From positions 21,788-85,787 of the forward strand of contig NZ_APJN01000081.1 in assembly GCF_000349565.1 (NCBI RefSeq): a stretch of DNA of 64,000 bases, read 5' to 3'. Source of the DNA: Curtobacterium flaccumfaciens UCD-AKU (GTDB lineage Bacteria > Actinomycetota > Actinomycetes > Actinomycetales > Microbacteriaceae). The notes under the pieces were generated by a model. It was not told where the DNA came from. It saw only the letters and a list, made by a program, of their open reading frames with translations, and did not search any database. Position numbers and translations under genes: made by a program. Below are positions 7,404 through 15,697 of the stretch, piece by piece (positions within the stretch are counted from its first letter, which is position 1; every line of letters begins with the position of its first letter).

Positions 7404-8591
7404 GTGGCAGCTGCGAAGGTCACCGTCCTGCTCGTGAGCGACTTCCCGCTGTCGGCGATGCGCGGCGAACGAGCCGCCCTGGTCCAGCAGGCGAAGGCGT
7501 TCGCCGCGTCCGGACACGTCGTCTGGGTGGCGACTCCCCCGACGAGCGACACCGCCGACCTGCGGAAGTCCGGTGTGCGCCTGCTCGAGGTCGAGCCGTC
7601 GATCAGCGTCCCGGGGGCGGACCTGCCGGTGGTCCGCAACTCGGTGCGGGTGCGTCGGCACCTCGGCACGGTGATGCTCGAGGAACGGATCGGTCTCGTC
7701 GTCACCCACTCGGACTTCGGTCTCGCCGCCGCAGCCCTGACCACGGCGCGCTCGCTCGGGCTGCCGACGATCCACACCGTGCACGGTTCCGCTCCGATCC
7801 GCGGGCGGACCGCCGCGGCGTTCGCGCCCCTGGCACGTCGTGCCCACCGCGTCGTGACCGGGCTCCGGACCGGCCGGCACCGCGTCGGCGGCCACCCCAT
7901 GGAGGACGCGCGCCGCAGGATGGCCGTCGCCGTCTCCGCGGCCGCCGACGTCGTCGTCACCTCGACCACCCGACAGGCGGGAGTCCTGCGTGCCGCCGGC
8001 CTGGACGAGGTGCACGTCGTGCCCAACGCCATCGGGAACCGCACGGTGACACCGCCGCCACCGCCGGAGCTCGGCCCGCTCCGGCTCGTCTGGGCGTCGC
8101 GGTTCACGCCGGACAAGCGCCTCGACGTGCTGTTCAACGCGATCCGGCTGGTCGAGATCCGGTTGGGGGCGCACGCGGTCCGGGTCGACGTCGCCGGCGG
8201 GACCGTCCCTCCGACGCGCACGCCGGTGTCGGTGCGCGTGCACGGCCGCCTGTCCCTGCAGGGCGTCCACGACCTGCTGCTCTGCGGGCACGCAGCGGTC
8301 ATCTGCTCGCTCGAGCACGACGGCCAGCCGATGACCGCGCTCGAGGCGTTCCGCGACCACCGTCCGGTCATCGTCTCCGACATCCGTCTGGCGAGCGAGT
8401 TCGGATCCGCCGCCGTCCTGACGGACGACGAGACCGCGTTCGGGCTCGCCACGACGATCATCGAACTCGCCTCGGACCGGGACCTGCTGCGACCGCACAC
8501 CGACGCCGCGATCGAGCACGCCCGACTCGCGACGGCGGAACGCCACACCGAGCAGGTCCTCGGGCTCGTCGCGGATCACTGCGGTCCCTGA
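7404..8591 (+). CDS. Glycosyltransferase family 4 protein
   Basis: This 395-residue GT-B protein should transfer a sugar from a nucleotide donor to a lipid, glycan or small molecule at the cytoplasmic side of the membrane. The N-terminal Rossmann half starts VTVLLVSDFPLSAMRGERAA and contains HTVHGSAP. The C-terminal donor half has LRLVWASRFTPDKRLDVLF and the nucleotide-sugar motif EHDGQPMTALEAFRDHRPVI, equivalent to the E-x7-E signature. The GTG at 7404 has no strong ribosome-binding site, so initiation may lie slightly elsewhere. Its promoter carries the AGACGATCGTCT operator, linking it to the secreted-protein regulon at 16.6-20 kb. Confidence 0.85.
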   Translation: MAAAKVTVLLVSDFPLSAMRGERAALVQQAKAFAASGHVVWVATPPTSDTADLRKSGVRLLEVEPSISVPGADLPVVRNSVRVRRHLGTVMLEERIGLVVTHSDFGLAAAALTTARSLGLPTIHTVHGSAPIRGRTAAAFAPLARRAHRVVTGLRTGRHRVGGHPMEDARRRMAVAVSAAADVVVTSTTRQAGVLRAAGLDEVHVVPNAIGNRTVTPPPPPELGPLRLVWASRFTPDKRLDVLFNAIRLVEIRLGAHAVRVDVAGGTVPPTRTPVSVRVHGRLSLQGVHDLLLCGHAAVICSLEHDGQPMTALEAFRDHRPVIVSDIRLASEFGSAAVLTDDETAFGLATTIIELASDRDLLRPHTDAAIEHARLATAERHTEQVLGLVADHCGP

Positions 8592-8658
8592 ACGCACCGT
8601 CCCGGAGCGCGCGGTCCCCGCGGCGACGCGCTCGGCCGTGGGGCCGCCACGGGACGGA

Positions 8659-8694
8659 CGGGAGGCACGGTGCAGGCCCGCCCCGAGCCTCCCG
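8659..8694. repeat. GGAGGC/GCCTCC palindrome family, partial copy
   Basis: CGGGAGGC (8659-8666) pairs with GCCTCCCG (8687-8694). It is preceded by GGACGGACG as in the copies at 43612 and 45887, but the inner arms have diverged. It lies in the convergent gap after the glycosyltransferase gene. Confidence 0.6.
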
Positions 8695-8726
8695 CCCGGC
8701 GGTGCGTGCCGACCACGGCACAGGGA

Positions 8727-8766
8727 GAACGCCCCGATGAGGAGGGGGGATCTCATCGGGGCGTTC
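8727..8766. terminator. Strong bidirectional terminator
   Basis: GAACGCCCCGATGAG (8727-8741) and CTCATCGGGGCGTTC (8752-8766) form a perfect 15-bp stem with a 10-base purine-rich loop. It sits between the convergent GT4 and ArsR-phosphatase genes and would end transcription from both sides. Confidence 0.8.
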
Positions 8767-8782
8767 CGTTCGTGGGGCCGCG

Positions 8783-9451
8783 TCAGGCGGCGAGGCGCGC
8801 AGCGAGCGCCGTGGCGCGGGACCGGAGGTCCGCGTAGGTGGCCTCGTACGCGTCCGGCGTGCCGGTGCGCGAGGGGTTCGGCAGTGACCAGTGCAGGCTG
8901 TCACCGTCGTCGATCGACTCGTGCGCACGGTCGCAGACCGTGACGACCAGGTCGCCGTCGGCGACGACGTCGTGGAAGGACCGCGGGACGTGGTCGCCGA
9001 GGTCGAGGCCGTGGCGCGCACCGACGGCGACCGCGCCGGGGACGATGGCGGGGGCGGGACGCGTCCCGCCGGACAGGGAACCGATCTCGCTGACCTGTGC
9101 CCAGACGCCCGCGGCCAGCGGGGAGCGCGCGGAGTTGCCGGTGCAGACGAACAGCACGCGCGACACCGGGCCCGGCACCGCCGCCGCCCCGTGCGGGACA
9201 CCGCTCGGTTCGAGGTGCAGGTAGCTGCGACGGCCGTCGCCGTCGGAGCGGCGCCGCGTGACCAGGCCGGCCTGCTCGAGGACGCGCAGGTGGTGCGCGA
9301 GGAGCGGGCCGGACAGGCCGAGGGCGGCCCGGACCTCGCTCGGGCTGGCGTCGGAGGCCGCGAGCAGGTCGATGACCGCCAGGCGTGCGACGTCACCGAG
9401 GGCCGCGTGCTGCGCCGCGCGCTGCTCGAGGTCCTGCTGCCGCATGTTCAT
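8783..9451 (-). CDS. ArsR repressor fused to arsenate-reductase-like LMW phosphatase
   Basis: This 222-residue fusion joins an ArsR/SmtB winged helix (residues 5-85; helix-turn-helix around SPSEVRAALGLSGPLLAHHLRVLEQAGLV) to a low-molecular-weight phosphatase fold from about residue 98. The P-loop CTGNSAR (Cys103, Arg109) and the motif HWSLPNPSRT are those of actinobacterial arsenate reductases of the thiol-linked type. No conserved metal-binding CxC cysteines are visible in the ArsR part, so the ligand site differs from classical ArsR. It is divergent from the ChrA-ArsC operon 45 bases away. An imperfect palindrome over its start codon suggests autoregulation and a leaderless transcript. Confidence 0.88.
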   Translation of the reverse strand: MNMRQQDLEQRAAQHAALGDVARLAVIDLLAASDASPSEVRAALGLSGPLLAHHLRVLEQAGLVTRRRSDGDGRRSYLHLEPSGVPHGAAAVPGPVSRVLFVCTGNSARSPLAAGVWAQVSEIGSLSGGTRPAPAIVPGAVAVGARHGLDLGDHVPRSFHDVVADGDLVVTVCDRAHESIDDGDSLHWSLPNPSRTGTPDAYEATYADLRSRATALAARLAA

Positions 9452-9469
9452 CAGTTCAATGTTGACTGA
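9451..9469. promoter_or_regulatory. Probable ArsR-type operator between divergent genes
   Basis: TCAGTTCAATGTTGACTGA is an imperfect 19-bp palindrome (outer TCAGT/ACTGA match) with the TCAA...TTGA core seen in ArsR operators. It touches the minus-strand start codon and lies 28 bases before the chromate transporter start, well placed to control both genes. Confidence 0.55.
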
Positions 9470-9496
9470 ACCATCTGCCGTCGTCAAGATGAGCGG

Positions 9497-10708
9497 GTGA
9501 CGACGAGCCCCGAGCCCCTGCGGTCGTCCGCGGCCTCGGTGTTCCTGGTGTTCCTGCGGCTCGGGCTGACCTCGTTCGGCGGGCCGGTCGCGCACCTCGG
9601 GTACTTCCGAGAAACCTTCGTGGTGCGTCGGCGGTGGCTGGGCGACGACGCCTACGCCGACCTCGTCGCGCTCTGCCAGTTCCTGCCCGGGCCGGCGTCG
9701 AGCCAGGTCGGGATGGCACTCGGCCTGCAGCGCGCCGGGCTGCTCGGACTCCTCGCCGCCTGGTGCGGGTTCACGCTGCCGTCCGCGGTGCTGCTCGTCG
9801 CGTTCGCCCTGCTCGTGTCCGGCACGCCCGACATGGCCGGCGCCGGGTGGCTGCTCGGGCTGCAGGCCGCCGCAGCCGCGGTGGTGGCGCAGGCGGTGCT
9901 CGGCATGGCGCGCTCGCTCACGCCGGACCGCCGACGGGCGACCGTCGCTGCCGCAGCCGCGATCGTGGTGCTGCTCGTCCCCGGCCCGGGGCCGCAGGTC
10001 GCGGTGATCGCGGTGTGCGGTGTGGTCGGCGCCGTGTGGCTCCGCGGCGTCGTCGCCGTGGGCGTGGATGCAGGCGCCACCGACACGGGCGGCGCCGTCC
10101 GGCTCCCCCGCTGGGTCGCGGTGTCGGCGCTCGTCGCGTTCGCCGCCCTGCTCGTCGCGGCCCCGATCGCCGCGAACGGCACCGGTGCCGTGCGCCTGTT
10201 CGGGGTCTTCGCGCAGGCGGGCTCGCTCGTCTTCGGCGGCGGCCACGTCGTCCTGCCGCTGCTCGAGTCGCAGACCGTGGCCACACACCTGGTGGGGCAC
10301 GCCGACTTCCTGGCCGGGTACGGCGCCGCACAGGCCGTACCCGGGCCGCTGTTCACCTTCGCCGCGTACCTCGGCGCCGTCGCCCACGGCAGCCCCGGCG
10401 GGGTCCTCGGCGCAACCGTCGCACTCGTCGCGATCTTCCTGCCCGCCGCGCTCCTGGTCATCGGCGCACTGCCGTTCTGGCACGTGCTCCGCGCCCTGCC
10501 GTGGGCCCGACGCGTGCTCGCCGGAGTGAACGCGGGGGTCGTCGGGCTCCTCGCCGCAGCGCTCTGGGACCCGGTCATCACCGAGGGGGTCCGCTCGGCA
10601 CCCGCACTGGCGCTCGCCGTGGCTGCCTTCACCGCCCTCACCCGCTGGTCCGCTCCCCCGTGGGCCGTCGTCATCGGAGCCGGCCTGCTCGGCGCCGTCG
10701 TCCTCTGA
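9497..10708 (+). CDS. chrA: Chromate transporter, two-domain type
   Basis: This 403-residue membrane protein of the CHR family exports chromate from the cytoplasm. Both homologous halves are present. The first opens with FLRLGLTSFGGPVAHLGYFR and PGPASSQVGMALG; the second has the matching FGVFAQAGSLVFGGGHVVLP and AQAVPGPLFTFAAYLG. About ten membrane helices are predicted, and the length is usual for the long-chain family. The GTG at 9497 follows the divergent operator closely and has no Shine-Dalgarno, so the mRNA may be leaderless. With the downstream arsC it forms an oxyanion-detoxification operon opposite the ArsR fusion. Arsenate-linked members of the family are possible, so chromate is the family-level inference. 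Confidence 0.88.
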   Translation: MTTSPEPLRSSAASVFLVFLRLGLTSFGGPVAHLGYFRETFVVRRRWLGDDAYADLVALCQFLPGPASSQVGMALGLQRAGLLGLLAAWCGFTLPSAVLLVAFALLVSGTPDMAGAGWLLGLQAAAAAVVAQAVLGMARSLTPDRRRATVAAAAAIVVLLVPGPGPQVAVIAVCGVVGAVWLRGVVAVGVDAGATDTGGAVRLPRWVAVSALVAFAALLVAAPIAANGTGAVRLFGVFAQAGSLVFGGGHVVLPLLESQTVATHLVGHADFLAGYGAAQAVPGPLFTFAAYLGAVAHGSPGGVLGATVALVAIFLPAALLVIGALPFWHVLRALPWARRVLAGVNAGVVGLLAAALWDPVITEGVRSAPALALAVAAFTALTRWSAPPWAVVIGAGLLGAVVL

Positions 10709-10722
10709 TCGGAGCACCCCGC

Positions 10723-11115
10723 ATGCCCACCGTCCTGTTCGTCTGCGTCCACAACGCCGGCCGTTCCCAGATGGCCGCCGGCTTCCTGCAGCACCTGGCC
10801 GGTGACCGCGTCGACGTCCGGAGCGCCGGCTCCGAACCGGCCGACCAGCTCAACCCCGTGGTCGTCGAGGCGATGCTCGAGGAGGGCATCGACATCCGGG
10901 GCGAGCAGCCCGCCCTGCTCCGCACCGACGCCGTCCGTGCCGCCGACGTCGTCATCACGATGGGCTGCGGGGACGCCTGCCCGGTGTTCCCCGGCAAGCG
11001 CTACGAGGACTGGGAGCTCCCGGACCCCGCAGGGCTCGACCTCGACGCCGTCCGGCCGATCCGCGACGACGTGCGTGCGCGGGTGCAGGACCTCATCGCC
11101 CGGACCGCTCCCTGA
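10723..11115 (+). CDS. arsC: Arsenate reductase, LMW-phosphatase class
   Basis: This 130-residue enzyme reduces arsenate to arsenite using a cysteine cascade. The P-loop CVHNAGRS places the nucleophile Cys8 with Arg14. The redox cysteines Cys82 and Cys86 lie in MGCGDACPVFPGKRYEDWEL, and DPAG follows, as in thioredoxin- or mycoredoxin-coupled ArsC proteins. The start at 10723 has GGAG nine bases upstream, and the gene begins 14 bases after chrA, so they are cotranscribed. Its last 23 bases overlap the end of the convergent hydrolase gene. Confidence 0.9.
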   Translation: MPTVLFVCVHNAGRSQMAAGFLQHLAGDRVDVRSAGSEPADQLNPVVVEAMLEEGIDIRGEQPALLRTDAVRAADVVITMGCGDACPVFPGKRYEDWELPDPAGLDLDAVRPIRDDVRARVQDLIARTAP

Positions 11116-11887
11116 CGCGCTCGAGCAGGCGGTCGACGAGCTGCTCGCGCCACGGGACCGACGACCAGACGTGGTCCGCACCCTCGACCGCGGTGAACGT
11201 CGCCCCGCTGAGCAGTTCGCCGTAGCGCCGACCGTACTCGACCGGGACGATCTCGTCGGCGGTACCGTGCAGCACGTCGACCGGCCCGTCGTACCCGCGC
11301 GCCTGGGCGTAGACGTCGAGTCCGTCCCGGACCTCGTCGACGAACCCGCGCCCGAGGGCGGTCCCAGCGAAGTCGAACCAGCCGCGGTCGCGGACGGGCG
11401 CGAGCGGCTGCCCCTGGATGGTGTCGTGCACGGCGATGTCGTCGACCACGACCCCGGCCGGCGACCACAGGGTCAGGCTCCGCACCAGGTCGGGGACCCT
11501 CGCCGCCGCCATCGCCGACTCGACGGCGCCCAGGCTGTGGGCGACGACGTGGATCGGTGCCCCCTGGTCGGCCGAGAACGCCCGGATCATCGTGACGACC
11601 TGCTCGACCTCGTCGCCGATCGAGATGTCCGCGAAGCGTCCGTCGCTCGTGCCGTGCCCGAGACGGTCGTAGGAGCGGACCGTCAGACCGCTGTCGGTCA
11701 GGGCGGTCGCGGCCTGCACGAAGAGCTGGCGCGGACCGATCGACGAGTCACCGAACCCGTGCACGAACAGCACCGAGCCGCCGGCAGCCGCGGGCGCCGG
11801 GTGGTACTCCCACCCCCGGAGCGCCCCGCCCCGGTGCTCGAGCCGGATGCTCGTCAGGGCACGCTCCAGCGGACGTTCCGCAGTCAC
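11093..11887 (-). CDS. Alpha/beta hydrolase (monoacylglycerol lipase-like)
   Basis: This 264-residue cytoplasmic hydrolase has the oxyanion motif FVHGFGDSS near residue 43, the nucleophile elbow HSLGA (serine in GxSxG-like AHSLGAV) near residue 118, an acidic residue in HGTADEIVP and the catalytic histidine in GADHVWSS. It should cleave an ester or similar bond. The start GTG at 11887 lies two bases past the stop of the phenolic acid decarboxylase gene, so the pair is an operon and the hydrolase may free hydroxycinnamic acids from esters for the decarboxylase. That role is inferred from position. The GxSxG first position is His-Ser-Leu-Gly, a common variation. Confidence 0.85.
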   Translation of the reverse strand: MTAERPLERALTSIRLEHRGGALRGWEYHPAPAAAGGSVLFVHGFGDSSIGPRQLFVQAATALTDSGLTVRSYDRLGHGTSDGRFADISIGDEVEQVVTMIRAFSADQGAPIHVVAHSLGAVESAMAAARVPDLVRSLTLWSPAGVVVDDIAVHDTIQGQPLAPVRDRGWFDFAGTALGRGFVDEVRDGLDVYAQARGYDGPVDVLHGTADEIVPVEYGRRYGELLSGATFTAVEGADHVWSSVPWREQLVDRLLERVRERSGR

Positions 11888-11889
11888 GC

Positions 11890-12417
11890 TCAGTTGCTCC
11901 GGTCGGCGAACCCGGCCGGCAGGTCGGCGGGCGCGGTGTCGACGACGGTCTCGTCGTCCTGGCCGACGAACTCGAACAGGGTGATGTGGGCGAACTCGGG
12001 GACGACGTAGATCGGGTAGGTGGGGCCGGCGTCGCGGTACTCGCGCATCCGGTCCAGGTGGTCGTTCTGGAACAGCACGGTCTTGCTGCCGTCCTCCTCG
12101 ACCCAGTGCGGGAAGAAGATCGTGCCGTGCAGCACGCGCTCCCCCGGCACCACGGTCACGACGACGCTCGTGCCGGTCGGCTCGTTCCACGACACCTTGT
12201 AGACGCCGGCGGTGAGCACCACGAGGTCGACCTGCTGGTCCTTGACCCAGCGCCCGCCGACCATGCCGGAGTGGATGCGGTAGTCGATGGTGGTGGCGTT
12301 CTTGACGTACATCTCGTACTGCCAGCCGTTGGCGTACGTGTAGATGAACCGGTGTCCGACGATGCCGGAGAGGTCCTGCGACGGGACGGGCTGTGCGACT
12401 GAGGTGGTGATCGTCAT
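11890..12417 (-). CDS. padC: Phenolic acid decarboxylase
   Basis: This 175-residue enzyme removes the carboxyl group of hydroxycinnamic acids such as ferulic and p-coumaric acid, giving vinyl phenols. The whole protein follows the family: [55 protein letters not shown] and the [10 protein letters not shown] segment, with the catalytic Tyr and Glu residues in these strands. It acts in the cytoplasm as detoxification of plant phenolics. The ATG at 12417 is the usual start. It is the first gene of an operon with a hydrolase and is divergent from a MarR regulator, the standard arrangement for control by phenolic acids. Confidence 0.93.
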   Translation of the reverse strand: MTITTSVAQPVPSQDLSGIVGHRFIYTYANGWQYEMYVKNATTIDYRIHSGMVGGRWVKDQQVDLVVLTAGVYKVSWNEPTGTSVVVTVVPGERVLHGTIFFPHWVEEDGSKTVLFQNDHLDRMREYRDAGPTYPIYVVPEFAHITLFEFVGQDDETVVDTAPADLPAGFADRSN

Positions 12418-12440
12418 GCACCCATCCTGCGCCAAACATA

Positions 12441-12454
12441 GTTTTGTTGCAAAC
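12441..12454. promoter_or_regulatory. AT-rich operator between padC and marR
   Basis: GTTTTGTTGCAAAC (outer GTTT/AAAC, with TTG...CAA inside) lies in an unusually A+T-rich gap between the divergent padC and MarR genes. It overlaps where both promoters should be. MarR dimers bind palindromes of this size, so it is the likely repressor site. Confidence 0.6.
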
Positions 12455-12480
12455 CTTTTTCGAGGACCTAAGCTGAGGAC

Positions 12481-12951
12481 ATGGGCAGCGAGCACGACAC
12501 CGCAGGACTCCGGGACATCGCTCGGCGGCTCAGCGACCAGGTCGGCCCGTTCCGCCGCACCCTGCTGAACGCGTCACGCCGTGACGGTGCGCTGCCGGAA
12601 CTGCCCGACGCCCAGATCGAGGTGCTGCGACGCCTCGACGAGGCCGGGTGGCTCACGCCGACGGCGCTCGGCCGGTCCCTCGGCCTCGCCCGCTCCACGG
12701 TCAGCAACCTCGTCACCGCGATGGAGCGCGGCGGGCTCGTCCACCGGCGGCTCGCCACCGGCGACGGCCGCAGCACCGAGATCGCCCTGACCGAGCTCGC
12801 GTCCGAGCGGCTCCGGGTCTACGACGCCTCGGCCGAGCACGTCCTGGTCGGCGCGCTCGAACGCCTGGGCCCGGACGGGGTCGACGCGCTGCGCGCCGCG
12901 CTGCCCGTCCTCGCCGAGCTCCGTCTGGCCATCGACGAACCCGGAGCGTAG
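12481..12951 (+). CDS. MarR-family regulator of the padC operon
   Basis: This 156-residue protein has the winged-helix layout of MarR: a dimer helix, then [24 protein letters not shown] as recognition helix-turn-helix (about residues 58-82), the wing [20 protein letters not shown] and C-terminal dimer helices. MarR proteins usually release DNA when they bind phenolic ligands. Its divergent position next to phenolic acid decarboxylase makes it the probable repressor of padC. The ATG at 12481 fits a GAGGAC stretch nearby. Confidence 0.88.
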   Translation: MGSEHDTAGLRDIARRLSDQVGPFRRTLLNASRRDGALPELPDAQIEVLRRLDEAGWLTPTALGRSLGLARSTVSNLVTAMERGGLVHRRLATGDGRSTEIALTELASERLRVYDASAEHVLVGALERLGPDGVDALRAALPVLAELRLAIDEPGA

Positions 12952-13146
12952 GGATCGGCTGACAGTGCGCGTGAGCCGTCGCACAGGTCCGGCTCGTCGA
13001 TCACCAGCGGGAGCGGGTCACCCTGGCAGGGTGTTCGCAGACCACCCGGGAGGCCCGCACCGCGCCTGAGAAGTCGGTCACGGTCGCAGCACGCGACGGC
13101 TCCAGGGCGCGCGGCGGCCCCCAGGGACCGGTTCCATCGTTCTGCC

Positions 13147-14136
13147 GTGCAGACGACATCACTTCTCCCCATCATCGCCAAGGCGTGTGCGGTGGCAGCT
13201 CCGGTCGCCATCGCCGTGTCGCTCGTGGCCGGCCCGGCCGTGGCGGCACCCCTCCACACCTCCACCACCACGACCTCCGCGCACCACACGGTGTCCCGCG
13301 CGGCGCGGACCACCGAGGGCGGCACGGCCGTCTCGCGGCTCGACCGTCGCGCCGAGCAGCGCAACGAGGCCACCGTCCGGCACCTGTTCCGGTGCGCCTT
13401 CCGCTCCCCCGCCTCGGCGACGGCACGCGCTGCCGCCCGGACCGCCGTGGCATCGGGTGCCGTCGCCCACGGTGCGAAGAGCGCCTCGGGTCCGGCTGCA
13501 CTGCTCGCCGAGTTCACCGCCGACCGCGCCCGGGTCCCCGGTGCCCACGCCGTGATCAAGCACATCGCCGGTGACGCCGACCTGGTGGCCGTGCACTGGC
13601 AGATCACCGCGAAGCCGAAGGACGAACGCACCGGTGACGCCGCCGTCGACCTGTTCCGCATGCGCAACGGCCGCATCAGCGAGTGGTGGGCGCTCCGGCA
13701 GACGGTCCCGACGGGCACGCCGGCCAGCGGCAACACGAACAGCATGTTCAGCGACCTGTACCCGGCCGCCAAGCGTGACCACCACCTGACCGAGCGGCAG
13801 GAGGAGCACAACCGGGTGCTCGCGGTGACCGCGTACAACCGGCTGTTCCGCGACCACGACGTGTCCGTGCTGGACGAGAAGTTCGACCCGGCGTACCTGC
13901 AGCACAACTCGGTCGCCGCGAACGGCACCGCCGCGCTCAAGCAGTTCTTCGCCGGCAGTGCCGCGCAGGGTCTGCCGAAGCAGGAGTCCGTCATCTCGCT
14001 GGCCGACGGCGACCTGGTGTGGACGTTCTCGAAGCAGGTCGGGGCGAAGGCCGACGCACCGTTCGGCGCAGCCGACCTGTTCCGGGTGGACGGCAACCTG
14101 ATCCGCGAGCACTGGGACGTCGTCCCGACGAGCTGA
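13147..14136 (+). CDS. Secreted protein with two SnoaL/NTF2-like domains
   Basis: This 329-residue protein begins with a typical Sec signal (about residues 1-34, ending VAGPAVAA). Two copies of a SnoaL-like cone fold follow, each with the pattern seen in VVAVHWQITAKPKDERT, AVDLFRMRNGRISEWWALRQ and DLVWTFSKQVGAKADAPFG, AADLFRVDGNLIREHWDVVP. Related proteins are annotated as predicted SnoaL-like aldol-condensation enzymes (COG4922 type). Here no catalytic residue set can be assigned and export is unusual, so a ligand-binding role is equally possible. The start is GTG 13147. A strong terminator follows. Confidence 0.75.
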   Translation: MQTTSLLPIIAKACAVAAPVAIAVSLVAGPAVAAPLHTSTTTTSAHHTVSRAARTTEGGTAVSRLDRRAEQRNEATVRHLFRCAFRSPASATARAAARTAVASGAVAHGAKSASGPAALLAEFTADRARVPGAHAVIKHIAGDADLVAVHWQITAKPKDERTGDAAVDLFRMRNGRISEWWALRQTVPTGTPASGNTNSMFSDLYPAAKRDHHLTERQEEHNRVLAVTAYNRLFRDHDVSVLDEKFDPAYLQHNSVAANGTAALKQFFAGSAAQGLPKQESVISLADGDLVWTFSKQVGAKADAPFGAADLFRVDGNLIREHWDVVPTS

Positions 14137-14152
14137 GACCGGGCAGCGGGAA

Positions 14153-14186
14153 CCGGAGCCGCGCGTCTCAGGACGCGCGGCTCCGG
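14153..14186. terminator. Bidirectional terminator
   Basis: CCGGAGCCGCGCGTC (14153-14167) pairs perfectly with GACGCGCGGCTCCGG (14172-14186) around the loop TCAG, whose first three bases are the stop codon of the convergent GrpB gene. It serves both the SnoaL-like and GrpB genes. Confidence 0.8.
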
Positions 14187-14743
14187 CGCGCCCGCTCCTT
14201 GATCGCCGTGATGACGGCCGTCTTCGCGTCGGCGTAGGCGTTCATGTCGTCCCAGCTCCGGCCGAGCAGCTCCCGCTTGGTGCGCTCGTACAGCGCGCGG
14301 TCGTCGGCGTCGACGCGCAGGTGGTCGCGGAGGAGCAGGTACTCCTCGACCGCCGTCGCGCCCTGCTCGTAGACGTGCACGTGCACGTCGCGAGCCGGTG
14401 TCCGGACCAGGCGGTGGCCGGGTTCGCGCACGCGGAGCTCGTACCCGGCCGCGAGGAGCTGGTCGAGGTAGGTCGCCTCGGCGGTGATGTCGGCGACGAC
14501 GACCACGATGTCGACGATGGGTTTCGCCGCCAGGCCGGGGACGGCCGTGGAGCCGATGTGCTCGACGACCGCAGCGTCCGCGCCGGAGCCGGGCAGGGCC
14601 TCCAGGATGCGTCGCCGGTGGTCCGCGAAGACCGCAGCCCACCCGCTGTCGGCGGGGTGCAGGGTCACGGTGACCGGTTCTGGGCCGCCGATGATCTCGA
14701 CGGTCGTGACGTCCGGTCGGGGGTGGTCCTCGTCATGGTGCAC
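14168..14743 (-). CDS. GrpB/UPF0157 family protein (nucleotidyltransferase-like)
   Basis: This 191-residue cytoplasmic protein belongs to the GrpB family, which has a nucleotidyltransferase-like fold. The hallmark VEHIGSTAVPGLAAKPIVDI, followed by VVVAD, holds the GS motif and the carboxylates that would bind metal. HVHVYEQGA and LRDHLRVDADDRALYERTKR complete the family. Activity and substrate are not established. The GTG at 14743 is the best available start. A second GrpB protein is encoded at 30613-31140 with the same core, so the organism carries at least two. Confidence 0.85.
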   Translation of the reverse strand: MHHDEDHPRPDVTTVEIIGGPEPVTVTLHPADSGWAAVFADHRRRILEALPGSGADAAVVEHIGSTAVPGLAAKPIVDIVVVVADITAEATYLDQLLAAGYELRVREPGHRLVRTPARDVHVHVYEQGATAVEEYLLLRDHLRVDADDRALYERTKRELLGRSWDDMNAYADAKTAVITAIKERARRSRAS

Positions 14744-14796
14744 CCGGCCATGATGGCAGCACCCGGAGCGCGGACCAGAGCAGTCCTTGACTTTCC

Positions 14797-14834
14797 GGCT
14801 ACGCGTATTAGCCTTTGAGTTACTACCCGTAGCC
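14797..14834. promoter_or_regulatory. Inverted repeat upstream of hydrolase-tetR operon
   Basis: GGCTACGCGTA (14797-14807) and TACCCGTAGCC (14824-14834) are inverse copies with one mismatch, separated by an A+T-rich 16 bases. A TTGACT -35-like hexamer lies at 14787-14792. The right arm ends just before the ribosome-binding site of the hydrolase gene. The likely binder is the TetR protein encoded two genes on. Confidence 0.55.
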
Positions 14835-14848
14835 GAAGGAGCCACGTC

Positions 14849-15697
14849 ATGCTCGAACACCTGGACACCGAGGGCGGCACGATCGCCTACGACCTCTCCG
14901 GCTCAGGGCCGCTCGTGGTCCTCGCCCACGGGATGGGCGACAGCCGCCACTCCTACCGCTTCGTCGTGCCGGAGCTCGTCGCGGCCGGCTACCGGGTCGC
15001 GAACGTCGACCTGCGGGGTTGCGGCGACTCGAGCACCGGGTGGTCCGGGTACGAGCGCTCCGACATCGCACGCGACCTGGTCGCCGTCACCCGGCACCTC
15101 GGCGGCCCGGCCGTGGTCGTCGGGCAGTCGATCAGCGGCGGCGCAGCGACGATCGCCGCGGCCACCGCACCCGACCTGGTCGCCGGCATCGTCGAGCTGG
15201 CACCGTTCACGCGCAAGCAGTCCGTCGACCTCGGTGGGCTCCTGCGCAACCGCCGACACCGCGCCGGCACCGTCCAGCTCGCACGCGTGATGACGAGCGG
15301 CAGCCTGCCCGGCTGGCTCGCGTACCTGGACATCGCGATCCCCGCCAAGCCCGCCGACTGGGCGACCGAGCGCGGCCGCATCGAGACGACCCTGCGGCAA
15401 CCGGAGCGGCTGGCGGTCCTCCGCGCCATGACCCGCACGTCGCCCGCCGACGCCGGCGAGCAGCTGGGTGCCGTCCGGTGCCCCGTGCTCGTCGTCGAGG
15501 GCAGCGCCGATCCGGACTGGGCCGACCCCCGCGCCGAGGGCGAGCGCGTCCTCGCCGACCTGCCCGACGGCCTCGGGGAGCTCGCCGTCATCGACGGCGC
15601 CGGCCACTACCCCCACACCGAGACGCCGACTGCACTCCTCGCCCTGCTGCTGCCGTTCCTCGCCCGCACCTTGCCCGTCGCAGGCCCCGTTGCCTAG
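14849..15697 (+). CDS. Alpha/beta hydrolase
   Basis: This 282-residue alpha/beta-hydrolase has the oxyanion motif LVVLAHGMGDS near residue 27, DLRGCGDSS after the second strand, a nucleophile elbow GQSISGG (serine near residue 95), the acid in VEGSADPDWADP and the terminal histidine in DGAGHYPHTE. It resembles soluble haloalkane/esterase-type hydrolases; the substrate is unknown. A good AAGGAG site precedes the ATG. The stop overlaps the TTG start of a TetR gene, so the hydrolase is probably a target of that repressor and acts on its inducer or a related compound. Confidence 0.87.
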   Translation: MLEHLDTEGGTIAYDLSGSGPLVVLAHGMGDSRHSYRFVVPELVAAGYRVANVDLRGCGDSSTGWSGYERSDIARDLVAVTRHLGGPAVVVGQSISGGAATIAAATAPDLVAGIVELAPFTRKQSVDLGGLLRNRRHRAGTVQLARVMTSGSLPGWLAYLDIAIPAKPADWATERGRIETTLRQPERLAVLRAMTRTSPADAGEQLGAVRCPVLVVEGSADPDWADPRAEGERVLADLPDGLGELAVIDGAGHYPHTETPTALLALLLPFLARTLPVAGPVA

